64,000 bases of DNA, taken from Winogradskyella sp. PC-19 (GTDB lineage Bacteria > Bacteroidota > Bacteroidia > Flavobacteriales > Flavobacteriaceae). The stretch lies in assembly GCF_002163855.1 (NCBI RefSeq), contig NZ_CP019332.1:1467145-1531144 (forward strand). Direction: 5' to 3'. Positions 26,521-35,271 of the stretch are shown here, one piece after another (position 1 is the stretch's first letter; each line of letters starts with the position of its first letter). Both the position numbers and the translations under genes were made by a program. Below the pieces are notes generated by a model. That model was not told the DNA's origin and did no database searches. It worked only from the letters and a program-made list of their open reading frames with translations.

Positions 26521-27414
26521 ATGAACGCATATATATTTCCAGGTCAAGGAGCTCAATTCTCAGGAATGGGATTAGACCTTTACGAAAACTCTCCGTTAGC
26601 ACAAGAATTGTTTGAAAGAGCAAACGAGATTCTTGGTTTTTCTATTACTGATATCATGTTTGAAGGTTCTGCTGAAGACTTAAAACAAACAAAAGTTACC
26701 CAACCTGCAATCTTTTTACACTCTGTAATTTTAGCAAAAACTTTAGGTGATAGTTTTATACCAGATATGGTAGCTGGGCATTCGTTAGGAGAATTTTCGG
26801 CACTTGTTGCTGCAGGTGCTTTAACCTTTGAAGATGGACTTAAACTCGTTTCACAACGTGCTCAAGCCATGCAAAAAGCTTGCGAATTACAACCAAGTAC
26901 AATGGCAGCCGTTTTAGGTTTAGAAGATTCGGTTGTAGAAAAAATTTGTGAAGATACAGAAGGTGTTGTTGTCGCTGCAAATTATAATTGTCCAGGTCAA
27001 TTAGTGATTTCTGGAGAAGTTGAAGCTATTAATCGTGCTTGTGAAGCGATGAAAGATGCAGGCGCAAGACGCGCACTAGTATTACCTGTTGGTGGTGCTT
27101 TTCACTCACCAATGATGGAGCCTGCTCGTGAAGAATTAGCTGCGGCCATAGAAAACACAACATTTAGCAAGCCAAATTGCCCAATTTACCAAAATGTAAC
27201 AGCATCTGCAATCACAGATGAAACTGAGATTAAAGCCAATTTAATTTCACAATTAACAGCACCTGTACGTTGGACACAATCTGTACAACAAATGATTGCC
27301 GATGGCGGAAATCACTTTACAGAAGTTGGTCCTGGAAAAGTGTTACAAGGCTTAGTCCGTAAGATTAATCGTGAAGCTGAAACAGCTTCCGCTTCATTTG
27401 AAACTAACGCCTAA
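26521..27414 (+). CDS. fabD: Malonyl-CoA:ACP transacylase
   Basis: A 297-residue enzyme that moves malonyl from CoA to acyl carrier protein to start fatty-acid elongation. FPGQGAQFSGMG is at the N-terminus, the catalytic Ser is in AGHSLGEFSALVAAG (Ser88), and the active-site His is in VGGAFHSPMM. The terminal PGKVLQGLVRKI is typical. Length is normal. lspA follows 11 bases later on a TTG start, so the two are probably an operon. Confidence 0.96.
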   Translation: MNAYIFPGQGAQFSGMGLDLYENSPLAQELFERANEILGFSITDIMFEGSAEDLKQTKVTQPAIFLHSVILAKTLGDSFIPDMVAGHSLGEFSALVAAGALTFEDGLKLVSQRAQAMQKACELQPSTMAAVLGLEDSVVEKICEDTEGVVVAANYNCPGQLVISGEVEAINRACEAMKDAGARRALVLPVGGAFHSPMMEPAREELAAAIENTTFSKPNCPIYQNVTASAITDETEIKANLISQLTAPVRWTQSVQQMIADGGNHFTEVGPGKVLQGLVRKINREAETASASFETNA

Positions 27415-27425
27415 ATTTTATTGTT

Positions 27426-27932
27426 TTGAACAGAAATTTATTTATTACAGTTATAATTATATTCAACGTTGCTATAGACCAAATCTCAAAAGTTTTGGTT
27501 AGAGCAAATATAAGTGAAAGCCCTCGTGAAGAAATCCAATTAATTGGACAGAAATTTATAATGACCAACGTATTCAACGAAGGCGCTTTTTTAGGTATGG
27601 GTAGCGATATGAATCCTACATTACATTTTATTTTTTTAAAGCTACTACCACTTTTGGTTTTAGGGTATGTTGTTTATTACATTATAAAAACTAAGGAATT
27701 AGACCGGTTAAGTTTAATAGCATTTAGCTGTATTGTTGGTGGTGGGCTATCTAACGTTTTTGATCGTTTCGCCTTTGGAAAAGTTACTGACTTTTTCTAT
27801 ATCGATTTAGGTGGCGTATTTAAAACAGGTATTTTTAATGTCGCTGATGTCGCGGTAACAACTGGTATGTTTATGCTAATATTTAGCAACTTTATTTTGA
27901 AAAAGAAAAAGGATATTATTACAGAGAAATAA
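27426..27932 (+). CDS. lspA: Lipoprotein signal peptidase II
   Basis: A 168-residue inner-membrane aspartic protease that cleaves prolipoprotein signal peptides. Four hydrophobic helices and the conserved DQISK, NVFNEGAFLG, NVFDRFAFG and FNVADVAV motifs place the catalytic Asp pair at 113 and 141. The start is TTG at 27426, 11 bases after fabD; no ATG start preserves helix 1. The enzyme matters locally because at least six lipoproteins are encoded in the window. The convergent M23 gene ends 30 bases beyond. Confidence 0.95.
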   Translation: MNRNLFITVIIIFNVAIDQISKVLVRANISESPREEIQLIGQKFIMTNVFNEGAFLGMGSDMNPTLHFIFLKLLPLLVLGYVVYYIIKTKELDRLSLIAFSCIVGGGLSNVFDRFAFGKVTDFFYIDLGGVFKTGIFNVADVAVTTGMFMLIFSNFILKKKKDIITEK

Positions 27933-27962
27933 TATGCTTAACTATATAGGAAATAGTTATTA

Positions 27963-28796
27963 TTAATATTCCTTTAGATATGTAACTCCTTTTTTAAGTT
28001 CATCAACAATCTCATCTTTGTTAATCTTAAATTGTGTCCTCAAAGTCTTGTATTTATTGTTTTTATCGGTGAGATACAAATCAATATGTAAATGAGGTGC
28101 GGTACTCCAACCCACATTACCACTTAGCCCAATATAATCCCCTTTTTCTATTTTTTGTCCTTTACGAACCTTTACACCGTTTTGCTTAAAATGTAAATAT
28201 TGCATTATTGTACCATCATCATGTAATATTTTGACAAGATTATTATACTCAGCACATTTTGATTCATTACAACGTTTAAAATTTTTTTCAACTACTTGGA
28301 CAACGATTCCATCTCTGCAAGCCAGTATCTTTGTACCGACAGGCATATCAAAATCAATTGCAAATTTGTTTTGATGAGAAATATTACCATTATAGCCTTG
28401 ACCAATCTTAAAAGATTTATTGGGTTCAAAAGGTAAATCATAAACAAAATCTTCATCATACTCAGTATCAGTTAAATCACCTAAGTAAGTTTTTGCGTTA
28501 CCTTTTTTAAATTTCCATCCTTTAGACTTATCTATTTTATCAAATCGCACTACTTCGTAACCTTCCGTCTTAGGTGGAACAACAACAAAAGTCCCATTTG
28601 GCTTATCTGCTTTAAGATTTGTTGCATTATAATCTAACACAAAAGTAATTGGCAACCAATTTTCATTATTAGCCAATAGTCGAGTACCACCGTCATAATT
28701 TTCCCAATAAGATTTGTAGGCTTTAATCCAGTCTCTATTTTGCGCATTTGTCCCTAAGAAAACTAATAGTATTACTAAGGTGAATAGTTTTTTCAT
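27963..28796 (-). CDS. Secreted M23-family metallopeptidase
   Basis: 277 residues with signal peptide (MKKLFTLVILLVFLGTNAQ). The C-terminal LytM/M23 domain (about 140-265) shows ligands in SHQNKFAIDFD and the HLHID motif (APHLHIDLYL), with VGTKILACRDGIVV and HFKQNGVKVRKGQKIEKGDYIG between. M23 enzymes cut peptidoglycan cross-links in the periplasm. A Cys pair (KRCNESKC) sits inside the domain. The N-terminal part is unassigned. It is the last gene of a tight four-gene operon with the amidohydrolase, galE and DegT genes. Confidence 0.9.
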   Translation of the reverse strand: MKKLFTLVILLVFLGTNAQNRDWIKAYKSYWENYDGGTRLLANNENWLPITFVLDYNATNLKADKPNGTFVVVPPKTEGYEVVRFDKIDKSKGWKFKKGNAKTYLGDLTDTEYDEDFVYDLPFEPNKSFKIGQGYNGNISHQNKFAIDFDMPVGTKILACRDGIVVQVVEKNFKRCNESKCAEYNNLVKILHDDGTIMQYLHFKQNGVKVRKGQKIEKGDYIGLSGNVGWSTAPHLHIDLYLTDKNNKYKTLRTQFKINKDEIVDELKKGVTYLKEY

Positions 28797-28803
28797 ATTA
28801 GAA

Positions 28804-30075
28804 TTATTTTTTATAAACTTTACCTTCTTTCATTACAAAAACAACATTTTCCATTGTTTTAATATTTTTTGTTGGGTCTTCATCTACTGCTATAATATCT
28901 GCGATGAACCCACCTTTAATTTGCCCTAATTTATCTTCCATCTTTAATATCATTGCATTTGTAGTTGTTGCACTCTGTAAAGTTTCTATAGCTGGCATAC
29001 CAGCTTCAACCATGTAGAAAAACTCTTTTCCATTATCACCATGATAAAAAACAGCGGCATCTGTACCAAATGCAATACCAACACCAGCTTTATATGCGCG
29101 GCTGAACATGCCTTGAATTTTCGGGCCAATATCTAAAGCCTTTGGTACAATGACTTCAGGGTAATACCCTTTTATTTTTGCTTTATCAGACACAAATTTA
29201 CCAGCACTAATAGTAGGTACTAAATACACATCATTTTTTTTCATAAGTTCCATCGTTTCAGAACTCATTAGTGTGCCATGCTCTATCGTTTTTACACCTC
29301 CAAGAATTGCTCGTTGCATACCTTCGTCTCCGTGTGCATGAGCAGCTACATGAAATCCATAGTCTTTAGCTGTTTCGCAAATTGCTTTTATTTCCTCCAA
29401 TGTAAACTGAGGATTTTGTCCATTCTTTGCAACGCTTAAAACACCACCTGTTGCGGTAATTTTAATTAAATCAGCACCATTTTTGTAGCGTTGTCTTACA
29501 GCTTTTTTTGCATCTTCAACTCCATTAACCACACCTTCTTTTGGCCCTGGATTACCAATTAAACTTCGCTTTGCACCATTTGTAGGATCTGCATGTCCAC
29601 CAGTTGTTGCTAATGCTTTTTCTGCGGTTAAGATTCTTGGACCTTTTACCTTCCCAAGATTTATTGCATTACGTAACGATACATTAACTCCAGATCCGCC
29701 TAAATCTCTAACGGTTGTAAAACCATTCATTAATGTAACTTCGGCATAATGGATTGAATTAAAAGCTACATCTGCATCATTCAATGTATACGCTTGCAAA
29801 TATTTTTTAGGATTAGTTTCTGACTCTATATGTACATGCATATCAATCAATCCTGGCATAACTGTTTTAGATTTCAAATCAATCACAGTCCCATTTTCAG
29901 GCTTTACATAACCATCTTCTACACTAGTAATCTTAATACCAGAAACGATAATGGTTTTCTCCGTTAAAACTTTCCCAGACTTCGTATCTATTAATTTACC
30001 ACAATGCAAATATGTGTTTTGAGCGTATGTACTTATTGCAAATAGTAAAACGCACAATTTTAAAAATCCTTTCAT
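28804..30075 (-). CDS. Exported amidohydrolase family protein
   Basis: 423 residues with signal peptide (MKGFLKLCVLLFAISTYAQ). The metal-dependent hydrolase fold shows DMHVHIE after LPG-type strand (MPGLIDMHVHIE), the carboxylated-Lys candidate in DLIKITATGG, His ligands in AAHAHGDEG and IEHGTLMS, and the Asp in FGTDAAVF. Relatives are annotated as imidazolonepropionase-like or Xaa-Pro dipeptidases, but the periplasmic location argues against histidine catabolism. Substrate unknown. Spacing is 7 bases to each neighbour (galE upstream, M23 peptidase downstream). Confidence 0.9.
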   Translation of the reverse strand: MKGFLKLCVLLFAISTYAQNTYLHCGKLIDTKSGKVLTEKTIIVSGIKITSVEDGYVKPENGTVIDLKSKTVMPGLIDMHVHIESETNPKKYLQAYTLNDADVAFNSIHYAEVTLMNGFTTVRDLGGSGVNVSLRNAINLGKVKGPRILTAEKALATTGGHADPTNGAKRSLIGNPGPKEGVVNGVEDAKKAVRQRYKNGADLIKITATGGVLSVAKNGQNPQFTLEEIKAICETAKDYGFHVAAHAHGDEGMQRAILGGVKTIEHGTLMSSETMELMKKNDVYLVPTISAGKFVSDKAKIKGYYPEVIVPKALDIGPKIQGMFSRAYKAGVGIAFGTDAAVFYHGDNGKEFFYMVEAGMPAIETLQSATTTNAMILKMEDKLGQIKGGFIADIIAVDEDPTKNIKTMENVVFVMKEGKVYKK

Positions 30076-30082
30076 ATTATGT

Positions 30083-31102
30083 TTATTTAGTTCTTATTTT
30101 TTGTTCCCATTTCCAAGCATCTAATATGGCATCATTTAAGGAGTATTGTGGTTTCCATCCCAAAGTATTATTCACTTTGGTTGTGTCCGCATATGCAGAA
30201 ATCACATCTCCTTTTCGCCTTTCGACTATTTTATAATTCAATTTTTGCTTAGAAACATCTTCAAATGCTTTAATAACTTCAATTACCGAACTTCCTTTTC
30301 CTGTTCCTATATTAAAAACTTCAAAATTATTTTCTTGCTGATTTTTAAACAACCTTTTTAATGCCGAAACATGTGCCTTTGCAACGTCTACGACATGTAT
30401 ATAGTCTCTTATACAAGTCCCATCTTTAGTCGGATAGTCATTACCAAAGACAGATAACTGCTCTCGAAGTCCTATTGCAGTTTGGGTTATATATGGAACT
30501 AAATTTTGAGGAATTCCCTGAGGTAATTCTCCAATATGTGCTGAACTGTGTGCGCCTATTGGATTAAAATAACGCAGTGCGATTGTATTTAATTTTGTGT
30601 TTATTTGGCAAGAATCCTTCAGTATTTCTTCTCCTACTTGCTTGGTATTACCATATGGTGAACGCGCTTTTTTTATAGGTGAACTCTCAGTTATTGGCTG
30701 TATATCAGCTTCGCCATAAACAGTGCAGGACGAACTAAAAATAAAGTTTTGGTGGTTTAGTTTTTGAAACTCTTGAAGCACATAAATCAAAGTTGATATA
30801 TTATTTTCATAATAATGCAATGGCTTTTCTACACTTTCGCCAACAGCTTTACTTGCTGCAAAATGTATAACGCCATCAATATCTTGATGGCGTTTAAAGA
30901 ATTTTTTGACTTTATCTTTATCTCTTAAATCTATATTTTCAAACTCTGGTTTAACTCCTGTAATGTTGGTGATTCCATCAAGAACGTCTTTTGAAGAGTT
31001 TGACAAATTATCAATCACTACAACATTATGTCCTTCATTTTGAAGTTCTACAACGGTATGCGAACCAATATAACCAAGTCCTCCAGTGACTAAAACCTTC
31101 AT
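30083..31102 (-). CDS. galE: UDP-glucose 4-epimerase
   Basis: A 339-residue short-chain dehydrogenase-type epimerase. The NAD-binding TGGLGYIGSHTVVEL is at the N-terminus, catalytic Ser/Tyr/Lys are in SSSCTVYG and SPYGNTKQ, and ALRYFNPIGAHSS and RDYIHVVDVAKAH are typical. It interconverts UDP-glucose and UDP-galactose for surface polysaccharide precursors. Next gene upstream (9 bases) is a sugar aminotransferase-type gene, supporting a cell-surface glycan role. Confidence 0.95.
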   Translation of the reverse strand: MKVLVTGGLGYIGSHTVVELQNEGHNVVVIDNLSNSSKDVLDGITNITGVKPEFENIDLRDKDKVKKFFKRHQDIDGVIHFAASKAVGESVEKPLHYYENNISTLIYVLQEFQKLNHQNFIFSSSCTVYGEADIQPITESSPIKKARSPYGNTKQVGEEILKDSCQINTKLNTIALRYFNPIGAHSSAHIGELPQGIPQNLVPYITQTAIGLREQLSVFGNDYPTKDGTCIRDYIHVVDVAKAHVSALKRLFKNQQENNFEVFNIGTGKGSSVIEVIKAFEDVSKQKLNYKIVERRKGDVISAYADTTKVNNTLGWKPQYSLNDAILDAWKWEQKIRTK

Positions 31103-31111
31103 ATAAAAATA

Positions 31112-32266
31112 TTAAGCATCAATAAAATCCAACACGGTTTTGGTTATAAAATCTATTTGTTCATCCTCCAACTCGGTATGCATTGGTAAGGAAATTACAG
31201 ATTGTACCAATTGATTTGTCACTGTAAAATCGGCTTCATTATAACGTTCGTCTAAATAAGCTTTTTGCTTGTGCAATGGTATTGGATAATATACACCACA
31301 TGGAATTCCTTTTTCATTTAAATGTGCAACAAGGGCATCGCGATCTACATTTTTTAAATTTAAAGTATATTGATGAAACACGTGACAATCACAGGTATCA
31401 CATATGCCACCACATTCAGTTAACCCACTTGGCGTTGTAATTTTTTCGTGTCCTTTAAATGCTGAATTATATTTACGAGCTGCATTTCTACGTGCATCAT
31501 TATACGAATCTAAATGAGGTAATTTGGCATCCAAAACAGCTGCTTGCATAGAATCTAATCGCGAATTTACTCCGATAACATCGTGATGATAACGTTTGTA
31601 CATACCATGATTAACAATACCTCTTATGATATGGGCTAAATCATCGTCATTTGTAAAAATAGCACCACCATCGCCATAACATCCTAAATTTTTTGATGGG
31701 AAAAATGAGGTTGAAGCTACGTGTCCAATGACTCCTGTTTTGGTTTTAGAACCATCTTTATGGGTGTAATTTCCACCTATACCTTGAGCATTATCCTCTA
31801 TGACATAAAGGTTATGTTCTTTAGCTAAATCCATAATCTCGTTCATATTTGCAGCTAATCCAAATAAATGTACAGGCACTATGGCCTTAGTTTTTGGAGT
31901 TATTGCCTTTCTTACCGCATCGACATCAATGTTAAAAGTTACTGGATCTACATCTACTAAAACTGGTGTTAATTTTAATAGAGCAATAACCTCTACAGTT
32001 GCTGCAAAGGTAAAATCTGCTGTTATAACCTCATCACCTTGCTCTAAACCTAAGCCCATCATGGCAATTTGTAAGGCATCAGTTCCGTTTGCACACGGAA
32101 TAACGTGTTTAACGTCAAGGTATTCTTCTAAGTTTTTTTGGAACTGGTGGACTTTAGGTCCATTTATAAAAGCAGCACTTTCTATAACTTCATTTAAAGA
32201 TGGATTAATAACATCTTTAATTTTTGCGTATTGGCCTTGTAAATCGACCATTTGAATCTTTTTCAT
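31112..32266 (-). CDS. DegT/DnrJ/EryC1/StrS-family sugar aminotransferase
   Basis: A 384-residue PLP enzyme. The PLP Lys lies in SFFPSKNLGCYGDGGA, preceded by VIEDNAQGIGG (PLP-contacting Asp/Gln) and PVHLFG. It aminates nucleotide keto-sugars for lipopolysaccharide or glycan synthesis; the exact sugar cannot be read. A Cys-rich segment GGICDTCDCHVFHQY is unusual within the family. First gene of the four-gene minus-strand operon, divergent from waaA. Confidence 0.92.
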   Translation of the reverse strand: MKKIQMVDLQGQYAKIKDVINPSLNEVIESAAFINGPKVHQFQKNLEEYLDVKHVIPCANGTDALQIAMMGLGLEQGDEVITADFTFAATVEVIALLKLTPVLVDVDPVTFNIDVDAVRKAITPKTKAIVPVHLFGLAANMNEIMDLAKEHNLYVIEDNAQGIGGNYTHKDGSKTKTGVIGHVASTSFFPSKNLGCYGDGGAIFTNDDDLAHIIRGIVNHGMYKRYHHDVIGVNSRLDSMQAAVLDAKLPHLDSYNDARRNAARKYNSAFKGHEKITTPSGLTECGGICDTCDCHVFHQYTLNLKNVDRDALVAHLNEKGIPCGVYYPIPLHKQKAYLDERYNEADFTVTNQLVQSVISLPMHTELEDEQIDFITKTVLDFIDA

Positions 32267-32382
32267 TCTCGTTGGATATTAAAAATAAGATAGCCTTTTG
32301 ACTACTAGCGAAAGTACAAAATTGTTATGGCTCGTCAATGTAATTCATTCAAAGAAATGTATTTTAGCATAAATCAAATGTC

Positions 32383-33618
32383 TTGAGGTTACTTTACACA
32401 ATAGGAATTTATTTAACTGGTCTAGTCCTAAAGGTTATATCATTATTTAGCTCTAAAATAAAACTTGGTGTTATTGGGAGAGCTAAAACATTTGATATAC
32501 TAAAAAATAAAATCTCAACTACAGACAAAATTATTTGGATGCATTGTGCGTCTCTCGGGGAATTTGAACAGGGTTTACCTTTACTACAAGGCTTAAAGAA
32601 AGAGTATAAAAATTATAAAATTATAGTTTCATTTTTTTCACCATCTGGTTATCAAGTTAAAAAAGATACACCTGCCGCAGACGTGGTTGTTTATTTACCT
32701 TTGGATACTCCAACAAATGCAAAGCGTTTTTTAGATATTGTTCGTCCCGAATTGATTCTTTTTGTGAAATATGAAATTTGGCCAAATATTATTTTAGAAG
32801 CAAAAAAAAGAAAAATACAATCATTATTAATATCAGCTACTTTTAGGCCTAAACAAGTGTATTTTAAATGGTATGGTAATCTTATGCGAAAAGCATTACT
32901 TTCTTTTAATCATATTTTTACTCAAGATAAAGACTCTAAAAACCTAATAAAAAGTATTGGCTATGATTCAGTAACAGTTTCTGGTGATACACGTTTTGAC
33001 CGCGTGAATCAACAGCTAAATGTAGATAATAAAGTTTTATTTGTCGAAAATTTTACTGGAGATAAAACCACTATTGTTTTTGGAAGCTCTTGGCCTGCAG
33101 ACGATGAACTTTTTATACCGTTTATAAATTCAAACAATACTAATGGTATAAAATATATAATTGCACCTCACAATATCAAACCCAGCTATATAAATTCAAT
33201 AAAAAAACAGTTGAAAGTTAAAACGATTTGCTTCTCTGAAATAGATGAAAAAAATCTATCTGATTATGATGTATTTATATTAGACACTATAGGTTACCTA
33301 GGTCGTGTTTACAGTTATGCAGATATTGCTTATGTTGGTGGTGGTGCTGGACATACAGGATTACATAACATTTTAGAGCCAGCAGTTTTTGGAATACCAA
33401 TTGTTATTGGCAAAAACTATAATAATTTTCCAGAAGCAGAAGCACTTGTAAAACTTAAAGGTGTTACAGTTGTTAAAAATGAAAATGAATTTAATAATGT
33501 GCTTACAGAACTTTTGAATAACTACTCCAAACAAAAAGTCCAAGGTGAAATAAACTCATCATACATTAAGAGAAATATTGGAGCAGTCATCCAAATTATG
33601 GATTATATACGTATATAA
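32383..33618 (+). CDS. waaA: 3-deoxy-D-manno-octulosonic acid (Kdo) transferase
   Basis: 411 residues, GT30 family. An N-terminal membrane-anchor helix is followed by WMHCASLGEFEQGLPLL (catalytic Glu region), the central FGSSWPADDE and the C-terminal GGGAGHTGLHNILEPAVFGIP. It adds Kdo to lipid A precursor at the inner membrane. The start is TTG at 32383; the ATG five bases upstream runs into a stop at once. It diverges from the DegT/galE operon, so envelope glycan genes cluster here. Confidence 0.94.
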   Translation: MRLLYTIGIYLTGLVLKVISLFSSKIKLGVIGRAKTFDILKNKISTTDKIIWMHCASLGEFEQGLPLLQGLKKEYKNYKIIVSFFSPSGYQVKKDTPAADVVVYLPLDTPTNAKRFLDIVRPELILFVKYEIWPNIILEAKKRKIQSLLISATFRPKQVYFKWYGNLMRKALLSFNHIFTQDKDSKNLIKSIGYDSVTVSGDTRFDRVNQQLNVDNKVLFVENFTGDKTTIVFGSSWPADDELFIPFINSNNTNGIKYIIAPHNIKPSYINSIKKQLKVKTICFSEIDEKNLSDYDVFILDTIGYLGRVYSYADIAYVGGGAGHTGLHNILEPAVFGIPIVIGKNYNNFPEAEALVKLKGVTVVKNENEFNNVLTELLNNYSKQKVQGEINSSYIKRNIGAVIQIMDYIRI

Positions 33619-33679
33619 CGTATTGCTAAAACATTTTTTAGTAATTTTAAAAAATCAACCAAATAAAACTAAAATTAAG

Positions 33680-34159
33680 ATGAAAAAAATCGTAAAAACT
33701 TTATCGCTTTGCGCAATGGTAGCATTAGCATTTACTTCTTGTAAGGAAACAAAAGCTGAAGCTGAAAAAGCAGCAGACAAGATGGAAGAAGCTGCCGAAA
33801 AAACTGGTGTTGCAATTGATGAAGCTGCCAAAGACCTTAAAGATGCTGCAAACGAAACTGCAGATAATGCTAAAGATGCAGTTAGTACTATGATGGCTGA
33901 CGCTCAAAATGAATTAAAGGCTGCAGAAGAGGCACTTGCAAACGCTACTGGTGAAGCTAAAGAAAAAGCTCAAGCAACTGTAGATGCTGCAAAAGCAAAA
34001 CTTGAAGAAGTTAAGAATAAAGCTTCTGAGTCTGTAGAAGATGCAAAAGATACTATAGAAGGTGTTAAAGATGCAGCCAATTATGCTGTTGATGATGCTG
34101 TTGATGATGCAAAAAAAGTAGAAAGCGACGCTGTGGATAAACTAAAAACAGGTAATTAA
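33680..34159 (+). CDS. Lipoprotein with LEA/apolipoprotein-like amphipathic helices
   Basis: 159 residues from the ATG at 33680, which begins a lipoprotein signal (MKKIVKTLSLCAMVALAFTSC, lipid Cys at 21). The frame can be extended upstream to 33578, but that would bury the signal peptide. The mature part is almost entirely Ala/Lys/Glu/Asp in an 11-residue-like rhythm (AEKAADKMEEAAEKTG, KEKAQATVDAAKAKLEEVK), predicting one long amphipathic helix. It resembles LEA or YtxH-type stress proteins. Function unknown. It follows waaA by 61 bases and ends in a strong hairpin. Confidence 0.85.
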   Translation: MKKIVKTLSLCAMVALAFTSCKETKAEAEKAADKMEEAAEKTGVAIDEAAKDLKDAANETADNAKDAVSTMMADAQNELKAAEEALANATGEAKEKAQATVDAAKAKLEEVKNKASESVEDAKDTIEGVKDAANYAVDDAVDDAKKVESDAVDKLKTGN

Positions 34160-34180
34160 TATTATCTAATTTTATAGCTT

Positions 34181-34212
34181 AAAAGGTCTAGAAATAATCT
34201 AGGCCTTTTTTT
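34181..34212 (+). terminator. Terminator between the helical lipoprotein and lacI-type genes
   Basis: AAAAGGTCTAGA (34181-34192) pairs with TCTAGGCCTTTT (34198-34209, one wobble) over a 5-base loop, and a run of seven T ends at 34212. It overlaps the 3' end of the convergent LacI-type gene. The minus strand has only four T after the stem, so it may work weakly that way too. Confidence 0.8.
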
Positions 34213-35206
34213 GTGTTGTATCATTAAAGATTAGCTCACTTTTTACCATTATAGTTTTATGAGGTATCTTATATACAGATCCTAAATGGTTTAATAGTAA
34301 CTCAGCTGAATTTTGGCCTATCTCAAAGGCTTTTTGATCTATTACTGATATCTTTGGACTAGAAACATACTTAGCATCTTCATAGCCAAAACCAATAACA
34401 GAGATATCCTCAGGGATACGTTTACCAACTAATTTAGACTTATTTAAAGCCATAATACCTGTAATGTGATCTATGGAAAGAATAGCATCTATTTCAGGAT
34501 TTTTATTTAGGTAATTATAAATAAATGTTCTGGGATTTTTTTCTCTTCCTAGTTTTAAAATATTTGGACTTAAGCCAGATTCCTCGATCGCTTTATTGTA
34601 GCCATTGATACGGTACTTACCCACACTCAACTCTTCAATATTACTTATTAGAAGGATTTTTTTTCGGTGCTCTTCTTGGATTAAATATTTAGTAGCATCA
34701 TAAACTGATTGAAAATCGTCTACAACAACCTTAGTGCATTCTACGTCATTAATAACTCTATCAAACATTATGATAGGCGTATTTTTACCAACTCTATTAA
34801 AATGGTTAATACTATGCTTAGTTTGTGTTTCTCTTGCTACTGCAACAATAAAACCATCTACACTTCCTGTAGATAATAAATCAAAACTTCGTTGTTCTTT
34901 TTCTAAACTCTCATTAGATATACATACGGTCATATCGTAATTATGATTATCTAAAGTAGTTTCTATACCATGTACAACTTCTGCAAAAAAAGGATTCATT
35001 AGACTTGGCACAACGACACCTACAACCATTGTCTTACTAGACTTAAGTTGTTGTGCAATTCTGTTAGGTTTGTAATTAAGCTCTCTTGCAAGCTCATTAA
35101 CTCTGTTTTTTGTAGTCTCGCCAATTTCATTACTATCACTCAACGCTTTAGAAACTGTAGAGATAGAAACATTTAATAATTTTGCAAGTTCTTTTAAGGT
35201 TACCAT
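34199..35206 (-). CDS. LacI-family transcriptional regulator of the beta-glucan locus
   Basis: 335 residues. The N-terminal LacI HTH (TLKELAKLLNVSISTVSKALSDS) and hinge (LNYKPNRIAQQLKSS) lead into a periplasmic-binding-protein-like sensor (VGVVVPSLMNPFFAEVVHGIE ... ISVIGFGYEDAKYVSSPKISVIDQ). Such regulators respond to sugars. It is the last gene of the glycan locus on the same strand, immediately behind a perfect hairpin, so its expression may depend on readthrough. Regulation of the intracellular glucan genes is the likely role, by context. Confidence 0.92.
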   Translation of the reverse strand: MVTLKELAKLLNVSISTVSKALSDSNEIGETTKNRVNELARELNYKPNRIAQQLKSSKTMVVGVVVPSLMNPFFAEVVHGIETTLDNHNYDMTVCISNESLEKEQRSFDLLSTGSVDGFIVAVARETQTKHSINHFNRVGKNTPIIMFDRVINDVECTKVVVDDFQSVYDATKYLIQEEHRKKILLISNIEELSVGKYRINGYNKAIEESGLSPNILKLGREKNPRTFIYNYLNKNPEIDAILSIDHITGIMALNKSKLVGKRIPEDISVIGFGYEDAKYVSSPKISVIDQKAFEIGQNSAELLLNHLGSVYKIPHKTIMVKSELIFNDTTQKKA

Positions 35207-35212
35207 AGTATT

Positions 35213-35247
35213 GAATTAAAAAGCCACACTAATATAGTGTGGCTTTT
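35213..35247 (-). terminator. Terminator at the end of the glucan operon, upstream of the LacI gene
   Basis: A perfect 13-bp stem, AAAAGCCACACTA (35219-35231) with TAGTGTGGCTTTT (35235-35247), and a 3-base loop. On the minus strand the stem is followed by TTTTTAATTC. It lies 24 bases after the T9SS gene stop and only 12 bases before the LacI-type start. Confidence 0.85.
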
Positions 35248-35271
35248 GTTATATGTAAAGATTAATGAAGA

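Noticed and set aside
27946-27966. A hairpin TAACTAT-ATAGGAA-ATAGTTA between lspA and the M23 gene as a bidirectional terminator.
   Set aside because: It is short, AT-only and lacks T tracts; not distinguishable from chance.
33578-33679. A longer start for the helical lipoprotein at ATG 33578, overlapping waaA.
   Set aside because: It would place 34 extra residues before an obvious lipoprotein signal peptide; the ATG at 33680 is the real start.
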